DNA of 64,000 nucleotides from Bombiscardovia coagulans (GCF_002259585.1 NZ_MWWS01000004.1:372001-436000); one strand, 5' to 3'. Counted from the stretch's first letter, positions 35,865-45,827 are shown. The notes: generated from the letters alone by a model not told the origin. A program made the numbers and translations.

Positions 35865-36997
35865 AGCGCACCTTCTTCGTTCTTGCCTTGTTTCCCGCTG
35901 TCGCTGTTGGTCTCACCTTCAACATGACCTTGGCTACCCTGCTTATCTCCTGGCGAACCAGCAGTCTTTTTACCAATACGTGTGAAGTGTTCAGTTATAG
36001 GAGACGGAGCCGATGGTGCGTCTGGGGCTGGAGGCACAAATGTATCACTACCCCTGCGTTCAGCCTCCGCCGCTTCCTCTTCTAACCGTAAACCTTTACC
36101 CCATGTCAGAGTTTGTTCAACAGGAGCAAATACTTCTCCGTAGCGCCCGGTCCTGCCTGAGTGGACTGAAGAAGCCAATCGAGCAATGCCTTCGTTACTG
36201 AATTGAGTGTCTGTCATTACAGTCGACTGAGGGTTGCCAGTATGCAAAGGAGCTGTACCCAGAGCCTGTTGAGCCTTAGCCTCCACATCCGCATCTGGAA
36301 AGAACTTAGCTGAATCATATGAGCCATGCGCTTCATCTCGCATAATGTGACCTGAGTGAAGCTCGATAACCCTCTTACGCATAGAATTGACAATTTCTTC
36401 GTTATGCGTAGCCATGACAATAGTGGTACCTGTACGATTAATCGCATCCAGCACTTCCATAATGCCTAAGGATGTCGTTGGGTCCAAGTTTCCCGTCGGC
36501 TCATCAGCTAAAAGAATACCTGGATGATTCACATAAGCTCTCGCTAAAGCCACACGTTGAGCTTCACCACCTGACAGCTCATGAGGATAATTATTTTCTT
36601 TACCAGTCAACCCCACTGTCTTGAGCACCTGAGGAACCATAGTCTTGATGGTTGATCGACGGGCACCAATCACTTCCAACGTAAATGCGACGTTCTGCCA
36701 AACTGTTTTGTTAGTTAGTAGTTTGTAATCCTGAAAAACGAAGCCGATGGAACGCCGATACAGTGGTATCTGCCGGCTTTTTAATCGTCTGAGGTCATTG
36801 CCAGCAACACGAATCTCACCTTCAGTGGCCTCTTCTTCACGTAGAAGGAGACGTAACAGTGATGTCTTACCTGAACCTGAAGCACCTACCAAAAAAACAA
36901 AGTCGCCACGCTCGATATCGAGATTAATACCATCGAGAGCAGGACGAGAACCTTTTGGATAAATCTTGGTCACGTCTTTCAATGAAATCAGCGCCAT
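35861..36997 (-). CDS. ftsE: Cell division ATPase FtsE with long C-terminal tail
   Basis: Walker A VGASGSGKTSLL (about 36-47), signature LSGGEAQRVALARA, Walker B ILLADEPTGNLDPTTS. The ATPase core ends near residue 228; the remaining 145 or so residues are a low-complexity tail rich in Ser, Pro, Gly, Glu and Lys, absent from E. coli FtsE. It powers FtsX-mediated control of the CHAP hydrolase at the septum. The long tail is known in some actinobacteria; its function is unclear. Confidence 0.93.
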   Translation of the reverse strand: MALISLKDVTKIYPKGSRPALDGINLDIERGDFVFLVGASGSGKTSLLRLLLREEEATEGEIRVAGNDLRRLKSRQIPLYRRSIGFVFQDYKLLTNKTVWQNVAFTLEVIGARRSTIKTMVPQVLKTVGLTGKENNYPHELSGGEAQRVALARAYVNHPGILLADEPTGNLDPTTSLGIMEVLDAINRTGTTIVMATHNEEIVNSMRKRVIELHSGHIMRDEAHGSYDSAKFFPDADVEAKAQQALGTAPLHTGNPQSTVMTDTQFSNEGIARLASSVHSGRTGRYGEVFAPVEQTLTWGKGLRLEEEAAEAERRGSDTFVPPAPDAPSAPSPITEHFTRIGKKTAGSPGDKQGSQGHVEGETNSDSGKQGKNEEGAL

Positions 36998-37123
36998 GCC
37001 CTCTCCAATCCTTTTGCACTATCCAAAGATTTAGACTACATGAGTTATGAAGTAAGTCCACTCTTTTTCATGAGCTTACTCAGAAGTATTACTCTTGAAT
37101 GTCAGGCACAGTAGAGGAATCTC

Positions 37124-38248
37124 CTACTGTGCAGTCTGCTCCTGCCTGCGCTGCTGGTGACGCCAGCGGATACCAGCTTCGATAAACGCATCAATATCAC
37201 CGTCAAAAACAGCTTGTGTCTGAGAGGTTTCGTAACCAGTACGCAAGTCCTTAACCATTTGGTATGGATGCAAGACATAAGAACGCATTTGATCACCCCA
37301 GGAGGCTTTAATATCTCCTGCGAGTTCTTTCTTCTTCTTTGCTTCCTCTTCATGACGCAAGACCAGCAAGCGCGATTGCAATACGGCCATGGCAGCTGCT
37401 CGATTTTGAATTTGACTGCGTTCATCCTGCATAGTCACCACGATGTTAGTGGGTAAATGCGTGATACGAACAGCTGAATACGTAGTGTTAACACCTTGCC
37501 CACCCGGTCCGGATGAGCAATAGGTATCTACTCGAATATCCGAATCTGGAATATCAATATGGTCGGTAGGTTCAACCAACGGGATAACTTCTACAGCCGC
37601 AAAGGAAGTTTGCCTTCTACCTTGGTTATCAAAGGGCGATATACGCACCAAACGATGGGTACCACCCTCTACCGAAAGACGGCCATAGGCATAAGGAGCA
37701 TTCACTTGGAATGTTGCAGACTTAATGCCCGCTTCCTCCGCATAGGAAGTATCCATAACTTGGGTCTTGTAACCATGCCGCTCTGCCCAGCGTAAGTACA
37801 TGCGCAGCAACATCTGAGCCCAGTCCGCCGCATCAACACCGCCGGCACCAGAGCGAATAGTAACCACTGCCGGACGTTCATCATATTCCCCGTCAAGCAA
37901 AGTCTGAATTTCCATGTCAGCTAAATCTCTACCGATAGACTCAACTTCCTGCTGAGCCTCCTCGAGAGTTTCACTGTCGTTCTCTTCCCTGCCCATTTCT
38001 TCGAGAGTTTGGACATCATCTAAGCGGTCTTTTGCTGACTCCAATTTACGAAGTTGGGACTGCAAGCTAGAAAGCTTGCTAGTGACTTGTTGTGCATGTT
38101 CTTGGTTGTCCCACAGACCTGGCTGACTGGCCTCTTGTTCCAGTTCATCAATGCGAGCCTGTAAAACGTCTACATCGAGTGCCTTCGCAATCATAGTGTA
38201 TTTAGCCTGAGCTTCGCCCAAGGCTTGAGTAAAATCAAATTCTGCCAT
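37124..38248 (-). CDS. prfB: Peptide chain release factor 2
   Basis: Terminates translation at UGA and UAA. 374 residues from the ATG ([10 protein letters not shown]) preceded by AAAGAGATGG; the longer frame adds 20 doubtful residues. The stop-codon recognition tripeptide SPF is in [11 protein letters not shown] and the catalytic GGQ in [17 protein letters not shown]. The frame is continuous, with no sign of the programmed frameshift used by many prfB genes. It lies upstream of ftsE on the same strand, the common actinobacterial order. Confidence 0.95.
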   Translation of the reverse strand: MAEFDFTQALGEAQAKYTMIAKALDVDVLQARIDELEQEASQPGLWDNQEHAQQVTSKLSSLQSQLRKLESAKDRLDDVQTLEEMGREENDSETLEEAQQEVESIGRDLADMEIQTLLDGEYDERPAVVTIRSGAGGVDAADWAQMLLRMYLRWAERHGYKTQVMDTSYAEEAGIKSATFQVNAPYAYGRLSVEGGTHRLVRISPFDNQGRRQTSFAAVEVIPLVEPTDHIDIPDSDIRVDTYCSSGPGGQGVNTTYSAVRITHLPTNIVVTMQDERSQIQNRAAAMAVLQSRLLVLRHEEEAKKKKELAGDIKASWGDQMRSYVLHPYQMVKDLRTGYETSQTQAVFDGDIDAFIEAGIRWRHQQRRQEQTAQ

Positions 38249-38420
38249 TTTCTGCCATCTCTTTACAACTGCTGCTGTTTTTATCGTTGGTGAGAGACCT
38301 GATGTCAAAGATCGTGCTTGACGGCTATAGCGCTGAATTTGTTGTATATACTCATAGTGTTTCTAGTCTAACCAGAGCTGGCCCCAGACACACTGAAACC
38401 AGCTCTACTAAGGTCAGACT

Positions 38421-39200
38421 TTATTCATCTCTCGCGGTAAGGATGATAGGATCCCCTTCAGTGATCGCAATCGTATGTTCACTATGGGCTCCACGAGATC
38501 CATCTTGAGAACGCAGTGTCCATCCATCGTTGGGATCCTGATAAATTTCATCTGTTGTAGCCATAAACCAAGGCTCGATGGCAATCACCAACCCCGGTCG
38601 CAGCTTAAACCCATGGTGGGCTCTACCATCATTAGGCACTAATGGGTCACCGTGCATAACGTGACCTACACCGTGACCTCCAAACTCTACATTTACACTG
38701 TACCCTTGCTCATGGGCCACTGCACCAATGGCTGCGGAAATATCACCCAAACGGTTACCGGGCTTTGCCTGCGCAATACCAGCCTGTAAAGCATCCTCAG
38801 TGGCTTTGATAAGACGCAGGTCTTCGGGGTCAGCTTGCTCACCGACAACTAAGCTGATAGCCGAGTCTCCTACCCAACCATCCACATCAATAGCCAAATC
38901 CATGGATAACAAGTCCCCATCAGTGAGGGTGTAATCAAAAGGAACTCCATGAAGTACCGCATCGTTCACGGAGAGGCAAATATAGTGGCTGAAAGGACCC
39001 GTCCCAAAATCTGGAGCATAATCGACATAACACGAAGTCGCTCCCTTTCGGGATTCAATCTGCTGTTTGACATAATTATCAAGGTCTAAAAGATTAACTC
39101 CCGGCTTGGCCATATTCCGTAGATTGTTGAGGATGGACCCCACAAAGCGACCTGCCGGTTTCATCTGTTCAATCTCTTGTCGCGTTTTAATTTCAATCAC
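38421..39200 (-). CDS. map: Methionine aminopeptidase, type I
   Basis: Removes the initiator methionine from nascent proteins. 259 residues. The metal-binding set is visible: His in SVNDAVLHGVP, Asp in SMDLAIDVDGWVGDSA, His in GHGVGHVMHGDP, Glu in IAIEPWF and Glu in SEHTIAITEG. There is no N-terminal zinc-finger extension. It stands alone between prfB and the HdeD-like gene. Confidence 0.95.
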   Translation of the reverse strand: MIEIKTRQEIEQMKPAGRFVGSILNNLRNMAKPGVNLLDLDNYVKQQIESRKGATSCYVDYAPDFGTGPFSHYICLSVNDAVLHGVPFDYTLTDGDLLSMDLAIDVDGWVGDSAISLVVGEQADPEDLRLIKATEDALQAGIAQAKPGNRLGDISAAIGAVAHEQGYSVNVEFGGHGVGHVMHGDPLVPNDGRAHHGFKLRPGLVIAIEPWFMATTDEIYQDPNDGWTLRSQDGSRGAHSEHTIAITEGDPIILTARDE

Positions 39201-39271
39201 TGATTGTCAGTCCTTTCACTCACGCAATCTGCTTCTCACTGTATGCGCTAGTACCCCCTGGCACTAAAACC

Positions 39272-39964
39272 TCAGCGTTGCTTTCCAAAAGTAAAAGCAC
39301 GAATTAAAGAGGTAATACCCAACACCAGCAAGGCACAGCCACCAAATATAACAAGAACGACCGTGGAGCTCAAAGGATTGATGAGGACGAAAATACCGGC
39401 AATTATAGAAACTACTGCGCTGAATATAGCCCAACCACTGTGAGGTACTGCCCACGTTTCAGCAAGTGTCATCACACCTTCCATGATCCAGCCAATTCCC
39501 ACAATCAAGGTGACCATCACCATAAGAGTAGAGGCTGAAAGAGTGGTGTTCTTCACCACGATGATTCCACCGATAGTCAACAAGAGCCCTACTATGATAC
39601 CGAGAACTCTCCAACCAGTCGGCATACCCTGTGCCACAATAGAAGTAATCAACCGAACAAGCCCAGAAATAATGAAGTACACACCCAGTGCGACCGTGAA
39701 GACGATGAGCGTTTTACCGGGTACCAGCAAAAGGGCTAAACCAATAATGGTAGCTGCGGCACCTACAATTCCAATAACAGTACGAATGGCATTGACAGAC
39801 CGGTGAGACAGTTCTTCTACGATTAAGCGGAAGGGGTCATTCACAGGTGTAGGCCCTTGATACTGAGCCTGATATGGCCCTTCATATTGTTGCTGCTGAC
39901 CTTGTGGTTGCTGTGCATCTTGATCTTGATTGTGATTGTACTGCCCATACTCTGGCTCGCTCAT
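39272..39964 (-). CDS. HdeD-like membrane protein (DUF308)
   Basis: 230 residues from the ATG preceded by GGAGGTAG; an upstream in-frame ATG lacks such a site. The first 60 residues are hydrophilic and rich in Gln, Asn and Tyr, followed by about six membrane helices in pairs, the DUF308/HdeD pattern (e.g. GVYFIISGLVRLITSIVAQG). HdeD of E. coli is linked to acid resistance, but a role here is unproven. Confidence 0.8.
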   Translation of the reverse strand: MSEPEYGQYNHNQDQDAQQPQGQQQQYEGPYQAQYQGPTPVNDPFRLIVEELSHRSVNAIRTVIGIVGAAATIIGLALLLVPGKTLIVFTVALGVYFIISGLVRLITSIVAQGMPTGWRVLGIIVGLLLTIGGIIVVKNTTLSASTLMVMVTLIVGIGWIMEGVMTLAETWAVPHSGWAIFSAVVSIIAGIFVLINPLSSTVVLVIFGGCALLVLGITSLIRAFTFGKQR

Positions 39965-40153
39965 AGTGTCTACCTCCAATATCGAAACGTAACAAACGCT
40001 TTCAGTCTATGCCCCCCAACAGAGCTAATACGCCAGTTTATGCAATAAATTGGTTATTATCCAATTTCTCTCGCAATGTAATTCTGTGATAATCCTCCAG
40101 TAACGAGTCGGCATCCTTGCAACAAACCCCATTAGGGTTTAGTCTCGAATAGT

Positions 40154-42238
40154 ATGATTAACAAACAGCCCATGTCCGGCCTGGATCCGGCATCATTCTC
40201 TTCGGTTATCAGTCCCAAAGATGACCTATTCCGTTTTGTAAATGGACCGTGGATTGACACATACTCCTTACCAGCAGACCGATCTCGTTTTGGTTCATTT
40301 GACAAACTAGCAGAAAATGCTGAAGAACAGATTCGCGATATTTTGGAAGATCCGGACAGCCCAGCACGCAAGTCAGCTATCATATATCGGAGCTTTCTGG
40401 ATACAGATTCTATTGAAGCAGCAGGCTTAACTCCAATACAATCCACTTTAGACCGCATTGATCAGGTATCGAACAAGATAGCTCTCACAGAGCTACTAGG
40501 AAGCTTAAGTCCCTTTGGAAGTCCTGACCTGTTCAACATGGGTATCTACGGCGATCCAGGCAACCCTAAAGTGAATGTAGTACATATGGAGCAAGGCGGT
40601 ATTGGACTTCCTGACGAGGCTTATTACCACGAAGACCGCTACCAAACTATACGACAAGCATATATAGAAATGGTCTGCCAGATGCTACAGCTTGCTGGTT
40701 ATGCACATAATGAGGCAGAGGCTCAAGAACAAGCTGAGCGTTTTATGAGCTTTGAGACCAAGCTTGCTGCTCAACATTGGGACAATGTATCTACTCGTGA
40801 TGAGGACAGAACATATAACCCCACTAACTTCAGGGATTTACAATCTGCATTATCTTATTTTGATATCGAATCTTGGGCGCAAGCTTGGCAGCATTCATAC
40901 AATGAGACAACAAGCGCTCAGTCTCAACCCGTCAACCTCCTCGACGCACTCAATCTTGTTATCGTCCACGAACCTAGTTTCCTAGAAGGTTTGAATGCAC
41001 TCTGGAAGTCCACTGATATAGAAGATTTGAAGTTGTGGCTTCGTGTCCACACTCTTATTGGGCAAGCGTCGTACTTGGACCATAGTTTTGATCAAGCTAG
41101 TTTTAACTTCTATGGGAAAGTACTTTCCGGCACCACCGAAATGCGAGACCGTTGGAAGAGAGCTGTCTCTTTAGTAAACAACGTTTGCGGTGAAGAAGTT
41201 GGTATGGAATACGTTAAGCGTCACTTCCCCGAGTCCTCAAAAAATCGCATGGAAACACTTGTCACTAACCTGATAGCTGCATACAGAGCTTCAATCTCAA
41301 CATCGGACTGGCTCAGTGAGGAAACTAAAAACAAAGCATTAGACAAGCTCCATAAGTTCGAGCCGAAAATTGGTTACACCAACAACTGGCGTGATTATAA
41401 GGCACTGCATGTGTCTTCAGATTCGAGCCTTGTTGAGAATATGAAACAGGCAGCCTTATACGAATCTGGCTATCAATTTGCAAAAGTTGGCAAAGCCGTC
41501 AATAAGGATGAGTGGCTCATGAACCCGCAAACGGTGAATGCATACTATGAGCCTTCGCTAAACGTAATCGTCTTCCCAGCAGCCATTCTACAACCTCCTT
41601 TCTTTAATGCAGACGCCGATGATGCCGCAAATTACGGTGGTATTGGATCAGTAATTGGACATGAAATTGGACATGGTTTTGATGACCAAGGAAGTAAATA
41701 TGATGGCGATGGTCGCCTCAACGACTGGTGGACTAAGCAAGACCGGACCAATTTCGAGGAGCGTACTACTAAACTCATAAACCAGTACAACGCTTTCGTA
41801 CCCCGGCAACTAGCGGATAAATATGCCGACAGCCCGGAATCTGCTCCACATGTGAATGGAGCATTGACTATTGGAGAAAATATCGGCGACTTGGGGGGTG
41901 TCAATATTGCACTCAAGGCCTATGCGTTTTCCATACAGGAGCGGGCTGGCAAAGCCCAGGATGCTTCAGATAGTGGCATTAAATCTGCCCTAGAACAAGC
42001 ACCTGAAATAGATGGATTTACTGGATTACAGAGATTCTTCCTCTCCTATGCTTCTATCTGGCGTAACAAGCAACGAGACGAGCTAGCCGAACAGTATTTG
42101 CAAATCGACACACACGCACCGGCAGAATTTAGAACCAACGGTATCGTTTCAAACGTCGATCTGTTTTACGAAGCTTTTGACATCAACGATGAAGACAGAA
42201 TGTGGCGCTCTCCTGACGAACGAGTGAGTATTTGGTAG
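40154..42238 (+). CDS. pepO: M13-family zinc endopeptidase PepO
   Basis: 694 residues, the normal length for neprilysin-like PepO. The zinc site is HEIGH (about residues 502-506) in GSVIGHEIGHGFDDQGSK, with the downstream glutamate in GENIGDLGG and the substrate motif NAYYEPSLNVIVFPAA. No signal peptide or N-terminal membrane helix is present, so it is a cytoplasmic peptidase cutting medium-size peptides. I see no Shine-Dalgarno before the ATG. It converges on ssb and ends at a shared hairpin. Confidence 0.95.
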   Translation: MINKQPMSGLDPASFSSVISPKDDLFRFVNGPWIDTYSLPADRSRFGSFDKLAENAEEQIRDILEDPDSPARKSAIIYRSFLDTDSIEAAGLTPIQSTLDRIDQVSNKIALTELLGSLSPFGSPDLFNMGIYGDPGNPKVNVVHMEQGGIGLPDEAYYHEDRYQTIRQAYIEMVCQMLQLAGYAHNEAEAQEQAERFMSFETKLAAQHWDNVSTRDEDRTYNPTNFRDLQSALSYFDIESWAQAWQHSYNETTSAQSQPVNLLDALNLVIVHEPSFLEGLNALWKSTDIEDLKLWLRVHTLIGQASYLDHSFDQASFNFYGKVLSGTTEMRDRWKRAVSLVNNVCGEEVGMEYVKRHFPESSKNRMETLVTNLIAAYRASISTSDWLSEETKNKALDKLHKFEPKIGYTNNWRDYKALHVSSDSSLVENMKQAALYESGYQFAKVGKAVNKDEWLMNPQTVNAYYEPSLNVIVFPAAILQPPFFNADADDAANYGGIGSVIGHEIGHGFDDQGSKYDGDGRLNDWWTKQDRTNFEERTTKLINQYNAFVPRQLADKYADSPESAPHVNGALTIGENIGDLGGVNIALKAYAFSIQERAGKAQDASDSGIKSALEQAPEIDGFTGLQRFFLSYASIWRNKQRDELAEQYLQIDTHAPAEFRTNGIVSNVDLFYEAFDINDEDRMWRSPDERVSIW

Positions 42239-42265
42239 ATTCTTTTCTCTTCACAATATCTCTCA

Positions 42266-42685
42266 TCAGAAGGCATCTGAACCTGCTTCAGATGCCTTCT
42301 GTTCTACCGAATTGTCAGCAATCTTAAGCCGCTGAAAGTGTGAAACTCCCAAATTTAAGTCATGCCCCAAACTATCAGCTTCAAGAATTAATGATGACTT
42401 AATGCTCCCATCTTTCGCCCATTCCTGTGTAACTAGCGAGCCAGTAACCAATACTGGATCTCCCTTGTGCACAGAACGAAGAACATTATTAGCCAAGGAT
42501 TTGAATGCTTTTACGGTCAGCCAAGTAGTTGGCAATTCTCGCCAGGTCCCAGCTTTACCATCAAAATAGCCATCCGCTGAAGCTATGCGAAAACTACAAA
42601 CCGGAGTCGATCCCTCCTGACCTATGCGTATAGGGTTCTTACCCACAAAACCTGCTATCGTTATTCGAGCCTGGTGTAACGTCAT
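42266..42685 (-). CDS. ssb: Single-stranded DNA-binding protein
   Basis: 139 residues, mostly one OB fold (about 1-110) with VCSFRIASADGYF, WLTVKAFKSLANNV and GDPVLVTGSLVTQEW. It lacks the long Gly/Pro linker and the acidic DDDIPF-type tip that recruits partner proteins; the end reads SEAGSDAF. It is therefore probably a secondary SSB, perhaps for uptake, recombination or repair. It is divergent from an ExoIII-type nuclease gene. Confidence 0.88.
   Translation of the reverse strand: MTLHQARITIAGFVGKNPIRIGQEGSTPVCSFRIASADGYFDGKAGTWRELPTTWLTVKAFKSLANNVLRSVHKGDPVLVTGSLVTQEWAKDGSIKSSLILEADSLGHDLNLGVSHFQRLKIADNSVEQKASEAGSDAF
42267..42301. terminator. Bidirectional hairpin between pepO and ssb
   Basis: A perfect 15-bp stem CAGAAGGCATCTGAA (42267-42281) with 42287-42301 and a 5-base loop lies 28 bp past the pepO stop. 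It is built from the last codons and stop of ssb. It can serve pepO transcription on the plus strand. No long T-run follows on either strand. Confidence 0.6.
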
Positions 42686-42993
42686 AATCAGTTCCTTTCC
42701 ATCCGTCTTACCTTCATCCCCTAAGCCGGGTCTTGGGTTGGACCACTCGGGTTGAATCGGTCAGCTGAGAGCGTCTGCACAAGAAAAAACATACGCCACC
42801 AGTTCCGTGCGATTCAAACCCGGCGGTGAAACTATCATGCATCAGTACACGTTCAAAAAATACGCAACAGTTACAATGTGGTTAACTGTGTTTTTTGGTT
42901 TCAGATGTGGGCAAGACTACTTTGCGCAGGCTTCCACCATGCAACGAAGCCACATAGACTAGTGAATGAAAGATGTTTCGAGAGGACACAAGT
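42686..42993. other. Divergent regulatory gap between ssb and the nuclease gene
   Basis: No gene. Two structures are visible. CGGGTTGAATCG (42748-42759) is complementary, with a one-base bulge, to CGATTCAAACCCG (42810-42822) across a 50-base loop. Further right, ACAGTTA (42867-42873) pairs with TAACTGT (42883-42889), followed by GTTTTTT, a terminator-like shape on the plus strand about 100 bp before the nuclease start. Either could act in the leader of the nuclease mRNA. Confidence 0.4.
42867..42896 (+). terminator. Weak terminator- or attenuator-like hairpin
   Basis: A 7-bp AT-rich stem (ACAGTTA / TAACTGT) with a 9-base loop is followed by GTTTTTT. No plus-strand gene ends nearby, since pepO is already closed about 570 bp upstream, so premature termination in the leader of the nuclease gene is the likeliest role if it works at all. 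Confidence 0.35.
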
Positions 42994-43866
42994 ATGGCTT
43001 ACACGTTCATTTCATGGAATATTGATTCCCTCAACGCTGCATTGACTGGTTCCAGCGATCGTAGTGCACTTTCACAGACAGTTCTGGACAATATAGCCCA
43101 GACTAGTCCGGATGTGCTCGCTGTACAGGAAACAAAACTCAATTCGTCAGTCCCCAAGAAAACCGCTAACCTTACCGACCTCCTCTACCAGCGCTTTCCT
43201 GACTACAACATCGTATACAACACCTCTGAGCCGCCAGCCCGCAAGGGATATGCAGGCACAATGATGTTATACAAAAAGTCGTTGCCTACTCCCCAAGTCC
43301 AGTATCCTTCTATCGGTGCTCCTGAGCCCATGGATAGCGAAGGTCGAGTTATAACACTGGAGTTCCCGGACATGTACGTTGTAACTGTGTACACACCAAA
43401 TGCAGGATCTGGTTTAGTTCGTTTGAGCGAACGCGGTCTGTGGGACGATTGTTTTCGCCAGTATGTACAAGGTTTAGACCAGTCGAAACCCGTTTTTGTT
43501 GGTGGAGATTTTAACGTGGCACATGAAGAAATCGATCTAGCAAACCCTGAATCAAACCATCATTCTGCAGGATTCACTGACGAGGAACGTAACAAATTCA
43601 GTCAACTACTTAGCGCTGGGTTCACCGATACCTTCCGCCAGCTATACAAGAGCGCATCTCCCACCTTCTCGAGTGAAGATGGCGAGCATAGCATCTACAC
43701 CTGGTTTGCGCAACGAGTTCCAACCGCTAAAGCTCACAACTCTGGCTGGAGAATCGATTACTGGCTCGCTTCCGACCGAGTAGCAGACAAGATTACCGTA
43801 TGCCGCCCGCTTGATACTGGTGCCCGCCAAGACCACGTCCCACTAGAGTTACAGTTTAGCCTGTAA
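42994..43866 (+). CDS. Exodeoxyribonuclease III-like endo/exonuclease
   Basis: 290 residues from the ATG preceded by GAGAGG; an ATG seven codons upstream is possible. EEP-fold motifs: WNIDSLNAA, VQETKL with the metal-binding glutamate, VYTPNAGSG, GGDFNVAHEEIDLANP and the C-terminal RIDYWLASD and RQDHVPLEL with the catalytic histidine. Family members process abasic sites and 3' ends in base-excision repair. It is divergent from ssb. Confidence 0.92.
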   Translation: MAYTFISWNIDSLNAALTGSSDRSALSQTVLDNIAQTSPDVLAVQETKLNSSVPKKTANLTDLLYQRFPDYNIVYNTSEPPARKGYAGTMMLYKKSLPTPQVQYPSIGAPEPMDSEGRVITLEFPDMYVVTVYTPNAGSGLVRLSERGLWDDCFRQYVQGLDQSKPVFVGGDFNVAHEEIDLANPESNHHSAGFTDEERNKFSQLLSAGFTDTFRQLYKSASPTFSSEDGEHSIYTWFAQRVPTAKAHNSGWRIDYWLASDRVADKITVCRPLDTGARQDHVPLELQFSL

Positions 43867-44009
43867 GTGTTGTTAACTCAGTTTTTCTTGCAACATGATA
43901 TCAACACAATTGTCCGGTTGAACCTTACGAAGGCAGAGCACATGTGATACACGTGTGCTCGTGTCGGAGATCACAAAAATTCTCGAACACGAACACCGTT
44001 GCGATTCAT

Positions 44010-45827
44010 TCAAGCCAGAGCAGCAATCCTATTTGCTATGGTCTGAGCTGCTTCATCTACTGGAACTGAAATTGATTCAGAACCATCGCGATTACGGATT
44101 TCAATAGTGCCATTGTCGATCGTATCCCGTCCAGCTATAGCAATAAGGGGCATACCTAACAGCTCAGCATCCTTGAACTTCACACCAGGAGAGACCTTGG
44201 GACGATCATCGTATATCACTTCGATATCGCGTTCCTCCAGTTCTGCTACCACCTTCTCAGCAGCTTGGAAGGCTTCTTCCTTCTTACCAGTAGCGAGAAC
44301 ATGTACCTGTGCCGGAGCAATAGCCAACGGCCACGCCAAGCCCTTCTCGTCATGATGAGACTCAGCAATACAAGCCAGGACTCGCGAAACACCTATACCG
44401 TAGCAACCCATCCACACAGGGACAGCCTTACCATTTTGATCCAGAACTTGTAAGTCCAGAGCCTTTGAGTACTTGAGGCCAAGTTGGAAAACCTGCCCTA
44501 TTTCTACACCACGTTCAAAGCTCAATGGACCCGAACCGTCTGGACTCATGTCCCCCTGACGCACTGCTACTGCTTCAACTGTGCCATCAGCTTCAAAGTC
44601 TCGTCCATAGACCGCGTTGAAAATGTGCATTCCATCACGATCACCGCCAGTAATCCACTGTGAACCTCGAGCAACATGTGCATCCATAAGATAACGCACT
44701 GGCTCAGAGATCTCCTCCTTCGCACGAGCTTGGGGTCCTAGAACCATAGGCCCAATGTACCCCTTAATGAACTCAGGATGAGCCTTCAGATCTTCCTCAG
44801 TAGCCTCCTCAATCTCGTAGGGCGCAAACTGTGCTTCCAAACGTTTCATATCTACCTGGCGGTCCCCGGGTAGGCCAATAGCTACGATCTCTCGCCACGG
44901 CATATCGTGGTTCTCATCTTCTGTACGCTTGACGGCAATGATCAAGTTCTTCAGTGTATCCGCAGCAGTCCAGTCTTCTCCATTCTTGCGGTGATGCAGA
45001 GCATTCGACTGGCTGACCAACTGGTCAATAGTACGAGAATCAGGGGTTTCTAAGGCTGTCATCTCTGGAATTCCAGAGCAGTCTATGTCCTCAACTTCTG
45101 GCGTGGTCAAAGCTTCAACATTCCATGCCTTTCCCGAAGGAGCTAGAGCAAAGGTATCCTCACCAATAGCCAGCGGTGCCAAAAACTCCTCAGACTCGGA
45201 CCCACCCATCGGACCAGAAACAGCATGAACAATAACATATTTCAAACCAAGTCGCTGAAAAATGCGCTCGTAGGCTGTTCGCTCATTCTGATAAGCCTCT
45301 TGCAAACCTTCTTGATCAAGGGTAAACGAATAAGCATCCTTCATGACAAATTCGCGTCCACGAACCAAACCGGCCCGGGGACGGAATTCGTCACGATATT
45401 TGGTCTGAATCTGGTATAGGGTGACGGGTAAATCCTTGTAGGACGAATACATGTCCTTCACCAGAAGGGTAAACACTTCCTCATGCGTGGGAGCCAACAG
45501 ATAATCTGCTCCGTGGCGATCCTTGAGACGAAAAATGTTGTCGCCGTATTCCTCCCAGCGATGGGTTGCTTCATATGGCTCTCGGGGCAGCAATGCCGGA
45601 AAATGAACTTCCTGTGCGCCAATAGCATTGATTTCTTCACGTATGATGTCTTCAACCTTGTTCAGGACACGCAACCCTAATGGCAACCATGTCCAAATAC
45701 CAGGAGCAGCCTTGCGAATATAGCCTGCACGCTGGAGCAGCCGAGCTGAATCTACGTCTGCATCGGCAGGGTCCTCACGCAAGGTGCGCACGAAAAGGGT
45801 TGACATACGTAAAGCACTGGATTTCAT
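44010..45827 (-). CDS. proS: Prolyl-tRNA synthetase, bacterial type
   Basis: Charges tRNA-Pro. About 605 residues. The class II core has RAGYIRKAAPGIWTWLPLGL, LLAPTHEEVFTLL and the motif 3 MGCYGIGVSRVLACIAE, with the editing (INS) domain between (YLMDAHVARGSQWITGGDRD region) and the anticodon-binding domain at the end. I start at the ATG of MKSSALRMSTLF, which matches the usual length before PADADV; longer frames run into the upstream helicase gene. The ribosome binding site is weak. Confidence 0.95.
   Translation of the reverse strand: MKSSALRMSTLFVRTLREDPADADVDSARLLQRAGYIRKAAPGIWTWLPLGLRVLNKVEDIIREEINAIGAQEVHFPALLPREPYEATHRWEEYGDNIFRLKDRHGADYLLAPTHEEVFTLLVKDMYSSYKDLPVTLYQIQTKYRDEFRPRAGLVRGREFVMKDAYSFTLDQEGLQEAYQNERTAYERIFQRLGLKYVIVHAVSGPMGGSESEEFLAPLAIGEDTFALAPSGKAWNVEALTTPEVEDIDCSGIPEMTALETPDSRTIDQLVSQSNALHHRKNGEDWTAADTLKNLIIAVKRTEDENHDMPWREIVAIGLPGDRQVDMKRLEAQFAPYEIEEATEEDLKAHPEFIKGYIGPMVLGPQARAKEEISEPVRYLMDAHVARGSQWITGGDRDGMHIFNAVYGRDFEADGTVEAVAVRQGDMSPDGSGPLSFERGVEIGQVFQLGLKYSKALDLQVLDQNGKAVPVWMGCYGIGVSRVLACIAESHHDEKGLAWPLAIAPAQVHVLATGKKEEAFQAAEKVVAELEERDIEVIYDDRPKVSPGVKFKDAELLGMPLIAIAGRDTIDNGTIEIRNRDGSESISVPVDEAAQTIANRIAALA

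Noticed and set aside
37124-38308. Programmed frameshift in prfB
   Set aside because: The reading frame is continuous from a well-placed ATG with no internal UGA near codon 25.
42805-42830. tRNA-like GATTCAAACCCGG string upstream of the nuclease gene
   Set aside because: The flanks do not form T-arm or acceptor stems. The string is better explained as one arm of a long inverted repeat.
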